Assembly (NCBI GenBank): GCA_016793445.1 | Contig: JAEUME010000001.1 | Location: 124,001-188,000 of the forward strand | DNA: 64,000 nt | Direction: 5' to 3' | Source: Hyphomicrobium sp. | GTDB lineage: Bacteria > Pseudomonadota > Alphaproteobacteria > Rhizobiales > Hyphomicrobiaceae | In this document: positions 54,352 to 63,527 of the stretch, piece after piece | Layout of the letters: each line of letters starts with the position of its first letter | How positions within the stretch are numbered: the stretch's first letter is position 1 | The notes under the pieces: model-generated | The model's input: only the letters and a program-made list of their open reading frames with translations | What the model was told of the DNA's origin: nothing | Database searches by the model: none | Made by a program: the position numbers and the translations under genes

Positions 54352-55993
54352 CCGCTCCGGCAGCGTCCGCGACGCCTGCACCTGTATCCTTCGCCGCTGT
54401 ACCGTCGAGCTTGTGCGCGCTCTCACGCAGAGCCGAAAGCACGTCCTTGCCCGACAGCTTGGGATTGCGTTCCAGCATCAAGGCCGCGATGCCGGAGATA
54501 TGCGCGGCGGCAAGCGACGTGCCCGATGAGATATCGTAAGTACCGCCCGGAGCGGCGGCGACGATGTCCACGCCAGGGGCCGCAATCGCAATGTAGGCGC
54601 CGCGATTGGCATCTTTATAGAGCCCGTCGCGATCGTCGGTCGCGGTGACGGCGAGCACCTGATCGTAGGCCGCCGGATAGGCCGGCTTTGCTGACGGGCC
54701 GCCGTTGCCTGCAGCCGCGACAAGGATCATGCCTTGAGCATCCGCGGCGGCGATCGCCTTTTCCAATACGGGGTCGGCGGGTCCCGCAAAGCTCATGTTC
54801 ACCACGCGCGCGCCGTTGAGCGCGGCCCAGTCCAAGCCCTTCAGAATCGCAAGCGTGTAGGAGCGCGCCGAAGACTGACCGGACGCCGTGAACGCGCGCA
54901 CGCTGAGCACTTGCGCGGCCGGCGCCACGCCCTCCATCTGCGCGCGTGCGCCGACGATGCCGGCAATCGCGGTGCCGTGCGGTTCCGGAGCGTTCTTGCC
55001 GTCGCCCAACGCGTCGAAAGTCTGGATGCGCGCGCCGTTGAAGACGGGATGGCCCGCATCGACCGACGTGTCGATGACGGCGATCTTGACACGCTTACCT
55101 TGCGCAAGCGCGTGCGCTTCGGCCAGACGCAGCTTGCGCGGCGCGTATTGTGGAACGGGCAGCGGCTTCGCAGCCCCCTGGCTCGCCGTGTAGATGTAAT
55201 GCGGAGCAGCGATGTCAACGCGCGCATCGCCCGACAACTGCTGGACGACCTGGGCTACCGTGCGCTGATCCAGGATGCGAAAGCGCACGACACGCGTGCC
55301 TAGAAGCGTGGAGGTATAGAGCGTCTGCCCGTCGAGGCCGAAATCCTGCGCGAGCGCGAACACCGTGGCATCGTCGGCACCGGGCTGGAGCGTGACGATC
55401 ACTTCGCGGTCAAGCGCGGCGGGACCAGCCGGTCCCGTGATGGCGGGTGGCGCACCTGCGCTTCGCGGCTGCGGCTTTGGCGCGAAGGGAACGCCAGGCG
55501 CCACCACGACAACGCGAGGCGGCTTGGGCAATGACACGCGAGGCCTGCCCGGCCTGCCATCGTCACCGCGCGGTGGTGTGCGATCGGGACCATTGTCCGC
55601 TTCATCCCCGCGGCCGGAGGGATCGCGCGGCGGCCATTGCGGTAAGCGGCGCAGAATGTCGAGAATGACGACGGCAGGCGGCAGCTCACCCACGCCAGAC
55701 CCATCACCGCCAGGACGCGGACCGCCCGGCGGCGCATCGCCCGTCTGCTCGCCGGGCTCATCGCCTCCAGGTGGCGTTGGGATATCGGGATTGTCTTTCG
55801 GACCTCGGTCCGGCACGCTTGTGCCACCGGCCGGATTGCCCGCCGGATTGGATGGACCCGGTGTTCCCGCAGCCGCAGCATTGGGACCATTGCGCGCCCC
55901 TGCCGCATTGGCGATGGTCCCGCTCCACAACAGCGTCAGCACAAGCGCCAACGTGCGCAGCAGGGACGTCTTGAAAGACTTCGCGTGGATCAT
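54335..55993 (-). CDS. Secreted S8 family serine peptidase (subtilase)
   Basis: The 552-residue precursor has a signal peptide (LLRTLALVLTLLWSGTIANAA) and a very Pro/Gly/Arg/Asp-rich low-complexity region (about residues 32-190). An inhibitor-like prodomain follows (about 195-270). The catalytic domain has Asp in KIAVIDTSVDAGHP, His in PHGTAIAGIVGA and Ser in SSGTSLAAAHISG. It sits downstream of an anti-sigma factor and an ECF sigma factor on the same strand (25-base gap), so it is probably part of that regulon, or a protease acting on its signal. Confidence 0.9.
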   Translation of the reverse strand: MIHAKSFKTSLLRTLALVLTLLWSGTIANAAGARNGPNAAAAGTPGPSNPAGNPAGGTSVPDRGPKDNPDIPTPPGGDEPGEQTGDAPPGGPRPGGDGSGVGELPPAVVILDILRRLPQWPPRDPSGRGDEADNGPDRTPPRGDDGRPGRPRVSLPKPPRVVVVAPGVPFAPKPQPRSAGAPPAITGPAGPAALDREVIVTLQPGADDATVFALAQDFGLDGQTLYTSTLLGTRVVRFRILDQRTVAQVVQQLSGDARVDIAAPHYIYTASQGAAKPLPVPQYAPRKLRLAEAHALAQGKRVKIAVIDTSVDAGHPVFNGARIQTFDALGDGKNAPEPHGTAIAGIVGARAQMEGVAPAAQVLSVRAFTASGQSSARSYTLAILKGLDWAALNGARVVNMSFAGPADPVLEKAIAAADAQGMILVAAAGNGGPSAKPAYPAAYDQVLAVTATDDRDGLYKDANRGAYIAIAAPGVDIVAAAPGGTYDISSGTSLAAAHISGIAALMLERNPKLSGKDVLSALRESAHKLDGTAAKDTGAGVADAAGAVKAVN

Positions 55994-56018
55994 GACACGC
56001 CTCGTTTTGAATGTGCGC

Positions 56019-56705
56019 TCAGTTGGCCGGTGCGGAGGATGCGAAGGAGATGAGATCGCCGCGCGCCTTGATCTTGGCCAGCGCCGCCTCGGCCTCTTCC
56101 TTGCTCAACACGGTCTCGGAAATTCTGATGCGGTAGATGCCGCCGGCGCGCGGGCCATCGACGATCGCATACTTGTTGTCGGCGAGAAATGCCGACACGG
56201 TGGCGGCGGGCGCTGCAGGCTGAAAACTGATGAGCGCGAAGGTGCCCGCCTGCGTTTCACGCGACGGACCGGTCGCGACCTCATAGCCTGACTGGGGCGA
56301 GCCAAGACGCATGCCCACCGCGCCCGCGAGAAGCGCAAGGCTCAACGCGGCCGCCAACGTCGAATAGGCAAGCTGGCGGGGCGCGAGGCTTGCAAGGAAC
56401 GACCCAAACCGCTCCACCAACGAGCCACCCGCGCCATGCAGGCGTGCGCTCGGGCTGGCCGCCACGCTCGCCATCAACTTGTCGAGCGCGGTATGGGGAA
56501 CCTCGATCTCAGCGTCCGCCGCAAAGATGGCGTCGGCCTCCTCGCGCGCCACGGCAAGTTGCTCGCGCGCTTGCGGATGGGCGGCGACGTAAGCTTCAAC
56601 CTTTGCCCGATCCGCGTCAGTGATCTTGCCCGTGACGTACCACGGCAGAAGCGCTGCGAACTCGTCGGCTTGCGACAGGATTTCGGTTTCTTCGCTCATC
56701 GTCAT
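56019..56705 (-). CDS. Anti-sigma factor (membrane-bound, no zinc motif)
   Basis: The N-terminal domain (LLPWYVTGKITDADRAKVEAY...HPQAREQL) is the anti-sigma helix bundle seen in many ECF partners, here without the HxxxCxxC zinc motif. One membrane segment (AYSTLAAALSLALLAGAVGM) leads to a periplasmic domain of about 95 residues. The ATG at 56705 forms an ATGA overlap with the sigma stop, with GAGG six bases upstream; ATGs at 56711 and 56699 are alternatives. It should hold the sigma factor at the membrane and release it on an envelope signal. Confidence 0.85.
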   Translation of the reverse strand: MTMSEETEILSQADEFAALLPWYVTGKITDADRAKVEAYVAAHPQAREQLAVAREEADAIFAADAEIEVPHTALDKLMASVAASPSARLHGAGGSLVERFGSFLASLAPRQLAYSTLAAALSLALLAGAVGMRLGSPQSGYEVATGPSRETQAGTFALISFQPAAPAATVSAFLADNKYAIVDGPRAGGIYRIRISETVLSKEEAEAALAKIKARGDLISFASSAPAN

Positions 56706-57340
56706 GGCCATCCTCTGTCGACGCCACGCTCTTTCAGGATCTCTCCCAGCTTCTTGCGGGCGTAGAACATGCGGGTCTTCACGGTGGCTTCCGGTATCTG
56801 CAGGATTCCGGCTGCCTCGGCGACGGACTGTTCCTGGTAGTAGACGAGATCGAGGATCTCGCGGTGCTCCGCCGACAGGGCCTGCATGGCGGCTTTGATT
56901 GCCGCGCCCTTGTCAGCCTTTTGCGTCACGACCTCGGGCGTGTCGTCCTCATCGGCGATCTGCCCGGCGGTCTCTTCATCATAACCCGAGATCTCGCGTT
57001 TTTTGCGCAACGCGCTTACCGCCTTGTTGTGGGCGATCGACAACAGCCAGGTCGCCGGCTCGGAACGGCCCTCGTAACGGCCAGCGCCATGCCACGCCCC
57101 CAGAAAAACCTCGTTCAAGAGTTCCTCCGCGATCGCTTCGTTGCGCACGAGCCGCATAAGATAGCGGAACACGCGCGTCTGGTTTCGAGTGAACAGCCGT
57201 TCGAGCGCCTTGGCGTCGCCGATCGCAATCTGCCGGATCAATGCCCGGTCATCGGTCCCGTGTCCGCCAAGTGTCATGGGCTTTTCCGCCACTCTTGCTG
57301 TGTTGGTCGCGATTGCGGCCGAAAGGTTCACAACGGCCAT
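56702..57340 (-). CDS. ECF RNA polymerase sigma factor
   Basis: Sigma region 2 is VFRYLMRLVRNEAIAEELLNEV and ATWLLSIAHNKAVSALRKKR; region 4 is LSAEHREILDLVYYQEQSVA and IPEATVKTRMFYARKKL. The protein fits an ECF sigma-70 of about 212 residues from the ATG at 57340; ATGs at 57346 and 57277 are also possible. It is co-translated with the anti-sigma gene, followed by the subtilase, and divergent from the large propeller protein gene, its most obvious candidate target. Confidence 0.9.
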   Translation of the reverse strand: MAVVNLSAAIATNTARVAEKPMTLGGHGTDDRALIRQIAIGDAKALERLFTRNQTRVFRYLMRLVRNEAIAEELLNEVFLGAWHGAGRYEGRSEPATWLLSIAHNKAVSALRKKREISGYDEETAGQIADEDDTPEVVTQKADKGAAIKAAMQALSAEHREILDLVYYQEQSVAEAAGILQIPEATVKTRMFYARKKLGEILKERGVDRGWP

Positions 57341-57483
57341 TAACATCCGCTTCCGGGACAAACCGGCAAAGCTGGAGAACTGTGCCAGAGAAGGTGCCTG
57401 CCCGCCAGAGCGCCAGGAGAACGCCACGCCAGAAACCGGGTCCTGGATACATATCCTCGCGTCCCCGGAACCCCTTATTCTTT

Positions 57484-57510
57484 GAACCGGCCTTGCCGCC
57501 GCTGCGACGT
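57484..57510 (+). promoter_or_regulatory. Candidate ECF-type promoter of the propeller gene
   Basis: GAACC (57484-57488), a 16-base spacer and CGACGT (57505-57510) resemble an ECF -35/-10 pair, 62 bases before the start codon. This is a pattern match to the general AAC-rich ECF -35 element, with no conserved set to compare. Confidence 0.25.
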
Positions 57511-57572
57511 AGCCTGGGAGCCGCCCCATCTGGCGGGGCGAGAATCCTAAGCGAGATGATTGGAGAACGACG

Positions 57573-60500
57573 ATGTTCGATGCTACGTTGACGCACGACA
57601 TGCAGCCGGCAGGCCATTGCGTCAGAACCCGGACAATCGCGAACGGCAAGAGCATGCAGCGCTGTCACCAAGCCAGAACGGTCTTTTTGACCATCCCTTT
57701 GCGCATGCTGCTCGTGGCGGCCAGCCTGCTCGGCCTGCCATGCGGCGTTGCCACAGCGCAAGACGCCATCTTGAGAAAAGGCGATGCCGCCGTAACGGGG
57801 TTCGGCGGCGTTGGCGTCGAAAAACCAGTGCCCGACGACGTGCATCCGCTCGACCGCACGTTCCTCGATCTGGACGGCAAGACGCTCAGGATTTTCGATC
57901 TGTCGACGCTTGGCACCTCCCCACGCGGCCAGCTCAGCGATGTGCCCGAGCGCTTTTCCGTCAGCGCGCACGATATCGGGCAAGTGTTCGGCGTTGCCAT
58001 GGACGCGCCCGATGGCGATGCCCCGCCCAACCTTTATGTCACCGCGACCTCGCTGTTCGGCCTGCAGATCGCCGCGCAGAATAAGAACGGCGGCCTCGAC
58101 CGTCTGCTGACAGGCGCACCCGGCGCGCGCTGGATGCCGGGACAGTTCGGTGTCGACAAGGGCGGCACGCCGGGTGCGATTTACAGAATTGACGGGCGCA
58201 CGGGTGCAGCTTCGCTGTTTGCCAACGTGCGCTTTGAAAACCGCGACAACGCCGGGCCCGGCCTCGGCAACATCGCCTTCGACAAGGCCACCCGGCAGCT
58301 CTTCGTTTCCGACCTCGAAACCGGCCTCATCCACCGCTTCACGCTCGATGGTACGCAGCGCGGCACCTTTGATCATGGCCAGCAGGGACGCACCCGCCAG
58401 GGGCTCGACGCCGTCGCCTACGATGCGTCGCGGCGCATGGACATCACGAGCCTGGCATTCAACAGCGAGGACACGGCAACATGGGGCTATGCGGATGAGC
58501 GCCGCCGCGTATTCGCTGTCGCGGTGAACAACGCACGGCTCTATTATTCGCTCGCGGAAGGTCCGGCGGTCTGGTCGGTCGGCATCGATGACCGGGGAAG
58601 CTTGCGCGAGGATGCGCGCATCGAGCTCGAGCCCGAGGACATTCCCGCCGGCACGCAGATCACCGACATCACTTTCGACGGCGCAGGCATGATGTATCTG
58701 GCCCAGCGCGGCATGCCCTCCGGCAGCTACGATTACACGGCTTTCGCCGAGCCCGGCAATGCGCGGGTGCTGCGCTACCGATGGGATGAACCCGCAGGCC
58801 GCTGGGCCGAACAGGCGGAAGAGTACGCCGTCGGCCTTGCGGGCGCATACCGCAACACGCAAGGCGGCGTGGCGCTCAACTATGGCTACGACAAGAACGG
58901 CAACATCGATTATGGACAGTGCCGCCAGACGCTCTGGACCACCGGCGAACATCTGCGCGAAGGTGAGGATGCGGTGCGCGTTTCGACGGGCGGCGCGAAA
59001 ATCGTTCATGGGTTGCAGGGCGTCTACAAATCGCGCGTGCGCCCGGCCAACGAGCCGCCGTATGAAAGCTGGTTCACGGACTATGACGGCCGCCATGAAG
59101 ATGCCGAGGCCTATGGCCAGATCGGCGACGTCGCGATTTTCGCACCCTGCGATTATCCCAAGCGCGAGGCCGGAAGCCCGCTCGTGACGCCTGAAGTGAT
59201 CGGCATCGATCCGCCCGAGGACGATCCGGGCATTATCGTGGAGAAGCACTGTTTGGAAGGCCCCGCGGGCGCGAAGATCCGCTGCATCATTCTTGTGCGC
59301 AACGTCTCGGGCGCGGTCGTTGCGGACGAGATCAAAATCACCGACGTGACGCGGATCCTGGCGGGGCCGGGTACAGGCGGGATCGTTCCCATCGTCGGCT
59401 TTGAGGCACCGCTGCCCGGCATCGTCTGCACGCCAGCCCCTGCGGTTGACTTTGCCTGCATCATTCCTGCCGCGTTGCTTCCTCCCGGCGAGGTCATCGA
59501 GATCGTCGTGTGGGTCGACACCCACGACCTCGTGCTCGGCGGCAATGCCGGCGTTCGCAACTGCGCGTCTGTCATGCATCCCCTGGGCAACGTGATGGCA
59601 TGCGCGGAAGGCGGCGCCGGCATCGTGGTCGAAAAGATCGGCCCCGGCGTCTGCCTGCCCGGTCAGCCGTGCAAGTTCGGTCTCAGCATCGCCAATGCGG
59701 GCAGCATGCCGTTTGACGGCGACGTTCTGCTGGCTGACGCGATGTTCGTGTCAGGCGCGGTGACGGGCGCGCCGGTCACAGGCGTCAATCCGCCAATCGC
59801 CTGCTCTGCGGGCGACACCAACCAGCTGCCATTTACCTGCAAGACACATCTCTCCCTGATGCCGGGCGAGGCGCAGATCCATTGGGTGGAAGTGACCATG
59901 CCCGCACCGGGCGGTTACTGGGCGGAAAACTGCTTTGGCGCGCTCGATCCCTCGCTGCTGCCGCCTGGACCGTTGCCTGTGGGATTTGGCGCCGGCGGCG
60001 GTGGTAATCCGAGCTGTGTGTGGGTTCATGTTCCTGCCGTTGCACCCAAGAAGCAGGAGGTGCGCGATCCCCCGCTGACGCTGATACCGCCGCCCCTGCC
60101 ACGCTGCCCGGACGGCCGCATACTGCGGGCGGGCGGGAATTGCCCATGCCCGAAGGGGCGGAGCTGGAATGAGGAATTCAACCGCTGTGCGCCCGTCACG
60201 CCGCATTGCTTCGATCCCGCGCGCCGCAGAGACGACGGCACGTGCTGTCCGCGGGCGACGACGTATGACGCGCAAAGCGGCCGTTGCGTGAAACCCGACC
60301 CCGTATGCCCCGACCGCGAACGCCGCCGTGACGATGGGACATGCTGCCCTTACGGCACGGTTGTCTCGCAACGCACGGATCGTTGCGTCCCGGTCGATCA
60401 AGCCTGCCCGCCGGAGACGCGCTGGAATTACATCACCGGCACCTGCCAGCCGATCCGGCCGCTGTGCCGCCGCGGCGAGCGGTTCAATTGGCGCACGCGC

Positions 60501-61088
60501 CAGTGCGAAGAGGTGCCTGAGACCTGCCCGGAAGGGACCCGCTTCAGCTCTGTTGCGCACCGCTGTCTGCCGCTGGTCAACACGTGCCCCAACGGCAGCA
60601 CCTGGAGCCGAACGCGTCAGCGCTGTGTGAAGGACGATGGCGATGGGAATTCCGGCAACGACTCCACGCCTCCCAAGTGCCCGGAAGGCAAGCATCGCGT
60701 TGGGCGCATCTGCGTTCCCGATAGAGGTTCTGACTGCCCGTCCGGCAAACATCGCACGCGGCGGGGATGCATGCCTGATCGTGCCGACGACTCCCAGACC
60801 ATCCCGCCGAAGGTAATACCGCCCAAAGGCTGCCCCGAGGGGAAGCATAAGGTCGGTCAGCGTTGCGTCTCCATCAAGATAAAGACGCCCAAGCCCGACA
60901 AGCCCAAAATGCCTCCCAAACGGCCTCAGTCCGACGAGCCGCCGCGGCGCAAGCCGAAGGTCAACATTGACGACCTGCCGATCAAGATCTCGCCGACGAT
61001 CAGGCTTCCGGGCTTGAAGTTCCCAGGCAATAACCGAGGCGGAGGTGGAGGCTTGCGCGTTCCAGGCGGCGGACGGGGATTGCAATGA
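57573..61088 (+). CDS. Large exported beta-propeller protein with cysteine-repeat C terminus
   Basis: The 1171-residue precursor has a long n-region and a signal core (MLLVAASLLGLPCGVATAQ, residues 45-63). Residues 64 to about 540 form a propeller-like domain, with pieces such as LGNIAFDKATRQLFVSDLETG and ITDITFDGAGMMYLAQRG. Residues 550-830 hold two DUF11/CARDB-like Ig domains. From about residue 845, at least seven Cys-Pro-type repeats follow (CPDRERRRDDGTCCPYG, CPEGTRFSSVAHRC). The basic Lys/Pro/Arg tail ends in a Gly-rich stretch. GGAG seven bases upstream supports the ATG. No known function; a secreted surface protein under the divergent ECF sigma factor is the likely role. Confidence 0.85.
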   Translation: MFDATLTHDMQPAGHCVRTRTIANGKSMQRCHQARTVFLTIPLRMLLVAASLLGLPCGVATAQDAILRKGDAAVTGFGGVGVEKPVPDDVHPLDRTFLDLDGKTLRIFDLSTLGTSPRGQLSDVPERFSVSAHDIGQVFGVAMDAPDGDAPPNLYVTATSLFGLQIAAQNKNGGLDRLLTGAPGARWMPGQFGVDKGGTPGAIYRIDGRTGAASLFANVRFENRDNAGPGLGNIAFDKATRQLFVSDLETGLIHRFTLDGTQRGTFDHGQQGRTRQGLDAVAYDASRRMDITSLAFNSEDTATWGYADERRRVFAVAVNNARLYYSLAEGPAVWSVGIDDRGSLREDARIELEPEDIPAGTQITDITFDGAGMMYLAQRGMPSGSYDYTAFAEPGNARVLRYRWDEPAGRWAEQAEEYAVGLAGAYRNTQGGVALNYGYDKNGNIDYGQCRQTLWTTGEHLREGEDAVRVSTGGAKIVHGLQGVYKSRVRPANEPPYESWFTDYDGRHEDAEAYGQIGDVAIFAPCDYPKREAGSPLVTPEVIGIDPPEDDPGIIVEKHCLEGPAGAKIRCIILVRNVSGAVVADEIKITDVTRILAGPGTGGIVPIVGFEAPLPGIVCTPAPAVDFACIIPAALLPPGEVIEIVVWVDTHDLVLGGNAGVRNCASVMHPLGNVMACAEGGAGIVVEKIGPGVCLPGQPCKFGLSIANAGSMPFDGDVLLADAMFVSGAVTGAPVTGVNPPIACSAGDTNQLPFTCKTHLSLMPGEAQIHWVEVTMPAPGGYWAENCFGALDPSLLPPGPLPVGFGAGGGGNPSCVWVHVPAVAPKKQEVRDPPLTLIPPPLPRCPDGRILRAGGNCPCPKGRSWNEEFNRCAPVTPHCFDPARRRDDGTCCPRATTYDAQSGRCVKPDPVCPDRERRRDDGTCCPYGTVVSQRTDRCVPVDQACPPETRWNYITGTCQPIRPLCRRGERFNWRTRQCEEVPETCPEGTRFSSVAHRCLPLVNTCPNGSTWSRTRQRCVKDDGDGNSGNDSTPPKCPEGKHRVGRICVPDRGSDCPSGKHRTRRGCMPDRADDSQTIPPKVIPPKGCPEGKHKVGQRCVSIKIKTPKPDKPKMPPKRPQSDEPPRRKPKVNIDDLPIKISPTIRLPGLKFPGNNRGGGGGLRVPGGGRGLQ

Positions 61089-61097
61089 CGTCCAAGT

Positions 61098-61161
61098 TGT
61101 CATCCCGGCCGAGCGCAGCGAGCACCGCGACAACAGGTGACGACGCTTGGCCGGGATGACA
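61098..61161. repeat. 13-bp perfect inverted repeat, REP-like
   Basis: TGTCATCCCGGCC (61098-61110) and GGCCGGGATGACA (61149-61161) are exact complements with a 38-base loop, ten bases after the propeller gene stop. This ATCCCGGCC palindrome is a common dispersed element in alphaproteobacteria and may double as a transcript-end hairpin. Confidence 0.7.
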
Positions 61162-61370
61162 GGCGGACGCATCGCGACATTTCCGCGGATCGCCCACCAC
61201 CTGTTCCCCAGGAAACAGCGCTGTTAAAATGGATGAGTTCGACTAGCGTTGAATGAGATGGCGGGCGTTTTCGGACAGCTGGTTGTGGCGATCCGCGGCA
61301 CCCCCGCCTGTCAAAGCCCTTCGGCGGCTGCCTGCAAAGGCCAGCACTCAAACCACGGCGGGATGTCAAC

Positions 61371-61757
61371 GTGAGCGACGTAAACCTGATCCTGGCTGCG
61401 ATGGCCTGCCTGCTCGTCAAGCACGCGGTGGCCGACTTTCTGTTGCAAACCGCCTACCAACGCCAGACCAAAGGCATTTACGGCGCTCTGGGCGGCCTAA
61501 CTCACTGCCTGACGCACGTGGTCCTGACAGCTCCGGTTCTCTTGTTGTTTCCTGGCCTTGATTTAACGACCGCCGCAGCCATCCTGAGCGGAGAGTTCGT
61601 CATCCACTATCACCTCGACTGGCTGAAGGATCAGGCCGTCAAGCGCAACAGCTGGACATCCCACGACACACCCTTCTGGTGGGCGCTCGGCACCGACCAG
61701 CTTCTCCATGGCTTGACGTACGTTGTTATTCTTTGGGTTGCAGCGACGTATCAATAA
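61371..61757 (+). CDS. DUF3307 domain-containing membrane protein
   Basis: The 128-residue protein has the DUF3307 pattern: ACLLVKHAVADFLLQTAYQ, then a loop with GGLTHCLTHVVLTAPVLLL, HYHLDWLKD and ALGTDQLLHGLTYVVILW. The conserved His/Asp residues within four membrane helices suggest metal or substrate binding. The start is GTG at 61371. The function is unknown; such proteins often sit near SatD/Sigma-type regulators in other genomes. The SigF-type gene follows about 215 bases on. Confidence 0.85.
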   Translation: MSDVNLILAAMACLLVKHAVADFLLQTAYQRQTKGIYGALGGLTHCLTHVVLTAPVLLLFPGLDLTTAAAILSGEFVIHYHLDWLKDQAVKRNSWTSHDTPFWWALGTDQLLHGLTYVVILWVAATYQ

Positions 61758-61926
61758 CCTCTCCCAGAGCCTCCAACCCGCCACTCTGCCAAAGGCGCGG
61801 AAGGCCCTCGCGGCTGGATCGGCGGCAGGAGCGGGTGTAAACCCAAAATGCGTGGTCGAGCGGGCAGCCGCCTTGCTTCCTTCCGGACTGCCATCAGACG
61901 CCAGAAGTCTCGCAATTTTGTCACAT

Positions 61927-61952
61927 GTAACGGTTGGACCGCACCGGACGAA
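61927..61952 (+). promoter_or_regulatory. Predicted SigF-dependent (ECF) promoter
   Basis: GTAACG (61927-61932), exactly 16 bases, then CGAA (61949-61952). The Caulobacter SigF regulon is reported to use GTAACC-N16-CGAA. The match is one base off in the -35 and exact in spacing and -10, directly before the SigF-type gene. This supports autoregulation. Confidence 0.7.
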
Positions 61953-61972
61953 TAAGAACAGAAGGGCTTGTG

Positions 61973-62536
61973 GGCGTGACGGAGCGCATGCGTGACAGTG
62001 AGTGGTCGCAACTCATGCGGGCGGCCATAAGCGGTGATCAAAGCGCTTATCAGCGCTTCCTCACCGAGGCTTCGAGGGCGCTGCGAGCCATGGTCCGGCG
62101 CGGATTCGGATCGACGGAGATCTCCGGCTCTGACGCCGAGGACGTCGTTCAAGAGGTCATTTTGGCGATTCATATGAAGCGGCATACCTGGGATCAGACC
62201 AAGCCCATTGGGCCGTGGATCGTAGCGATCACACGCAACAAGATGATTGACGAGATTCGCCGGCGCGGCCGGCGGACGGAGGTGCCCATCGATGGCCTGC
62301 TCGACATCCTCGAAGCTCCCGGCCAGGACGATGCCAGCAACACCTACGACGCCGGCCGCATCCTGGACGGGCTGTCCGGCAAGGCGCGTGACATCGTCAA
62401 GTCCATCGCGATTGACGGTTATAGTACCCGGGAGGTGGCAGAACGCCTCGGCATGAGCGAAGTCGCCGTTCGCGTCCAGCTGCACCGCAGCCTCAAGGCG
62501 CTGGCGGAGACCTATCAAGAAAAGCAAAGCCAATGA
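61973..62536 (+). CDS. sigF: SigF-type ECF sigma factor
   Basis: The product (187 residues from the GTG at 61973, AGAAGGG nine bases upstream) has region 2 (SDAEDVVQEVILAIHMKRHTW, GPWIVAITRNKMIDEIRRRG) and region 4 (LSGKARDIVKSIAIDGYSTR, AERLGMSEVAVRVQLHRSLK). The following gene encodes an NrsF/DUF1109 anti-sigma factor, overlapping by four bases. In Caulobacter SigF-NrsF responds to chromate and cadmium. An ATG at 61988 is an alternative start. Confidence 0.88.
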   Translation, partial: GVTERMRDSEWSQLMRAAISGDQSAYQRFLTEASRALRAMVRRGFGSTEISGSDAEDVVQEVILAIHMKRHTWDQTKPIGPWIVAITRNKMIDEIRRRGRRTEVPIDGLLDILEAPGQDDASNTYDAGRILDGLSGKARDIVKSIAIDGYSTREVAERLGMSEVAVRVQLHRSLKALAETYQEKQSQ

Positions 62537-63171
62537 AGACCGATGAGCTGATCCGGGCCATGGTGGCCGACAATGCAAGCCTGAAGAGGCCGCTCGGCCA
62601 GACGATCGCCCTTGCGCTCGGTGTAGGCGTGCTGGCAGGTGCCGCGGTCTTTTCCGGCGTTCTGGGACCACGTCCCGACTTTACGTGGGCTTTGGCAAAC
62701 TCACCGCGCTTCGACTTTAAGCTGTTCTTTACGTTGGCAGTCGCGGCGTGTGCCTTTTTGCTGATACGGCGGCTGGCCCGGCCGGATGGCAGCGGATCAG
62801 TCCTGGGGACGCTCACCATTCCGCTTGGGGCACTCGCAATAGCCGTCGTGATGGAGCTTATGGCTCTGCCCGCCGATCACTGGCTGGACCATGCGCGCGG
62901 CTCCAACTGGCTCATCTGCATGACGATGATCCCGATCCTGTCGCTGGCGCCGTTCATCGCGATTTTTTATGCTCTGCGCCAAGGCGCGCCATCCGATCCG
63001 GCACGCACGGGTGCAGCGGGCGGCATCCTTGCTGCGGCGGTGGGCGCAGCCCTCTATGCCACCCATTGCACAGACGACAGCCCCCTGTTTGTCAGCATCT
63101 GGTACATCATTGCAATGGGCTTTGTAGCTTTGGCTGGGGCCGTTTTGGGACGCCTATTGTTGCGGTGGTAG
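62533..63171 (+). CDS. nrsF: NrsF-type (DUF1109) anti-sigma factor
   Basis: The 212-residue protein has a short cytoplasmic N terminus (KTDELIRAMVADN) that should bind SigF, and six membrane segments. Cys129 (NWLICMTMIP) and Cys179 (YATHCTDDSPLF) lie 50 residues apart, as the two sensing cysteines of Caulobacter NrsF do. It keeps SigF inactive until oxidative or metal stress reaches the cysteines. Start and sigF stop share ATGA. The transcript probably ends in the following gap. Confidence 0.88.
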   Translation: MKTDELIRAMVADNASLKRPLGQTIALALGVGVLAGAAVFSGVLGPRPDFTWALANSPRFDFKLFFTLAVAACAFLLIRRLARPDGSGSVLGTLTIPLGALAIAVVMELMALPADHWLDHARGSNWLICMTMIPILSLAPFIAIFYALRQGAPSDPARTGAAGGILAAAVGAALYATHCTDDSPLFVSIWYIIAMGFVALAGAVLGRLLLRW

Positions 63172-63527
63172 CACGGGCAAAGCCCTCGCTCCGGACGGCG
63201 GACGTCCAGGCATTCATACTTTGTAAAGACCACCTGGAAGGGCGGCGCTGTGCGCCCGCGCCTTTCGCGTTTGCGCGGCCTGCAGGATGTGTTCTGCACA
63301 TTAGAGACGAATTGAAGTCTTTACATTCAGATCCGCACAACCACTCGGCATCACAGTCACAAATATCTTCAAACCCGGTCATTCCGTTTACTGCTTAAGA
63401 AGAATTGCAACCTAGTTTGGCAGGCGTGGGCTTCGGTGGCGTCGTTGCGTTTTCGGAGCGGATTTCTTTGGCTGCGCAGGGGATGCGCTTTCAGCGCCCC
63501 CACTTATAGGAATTCGAGGGACATACT
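63172..63527. other. Intergenic region before the truncated secreted protein
   Basis: No gene seen. A weak hairpin (GGGG-AT-GCGC, loop, GCGC-CCCC) lies at about 63479-63500. I find no second GTAACC-N16-CGAA site here, so SigF control of the next gene is not indicated. Confidence 0.4.

Noticed and set aside
57249..59579. 776-codon open frame on the minus strand opposite the propeller gene
   Set aside because: The plus-strand frame has a ribosome site, signal peptide and domain structure; the opposite frame is a high-GC shadow with no recognisable domain.
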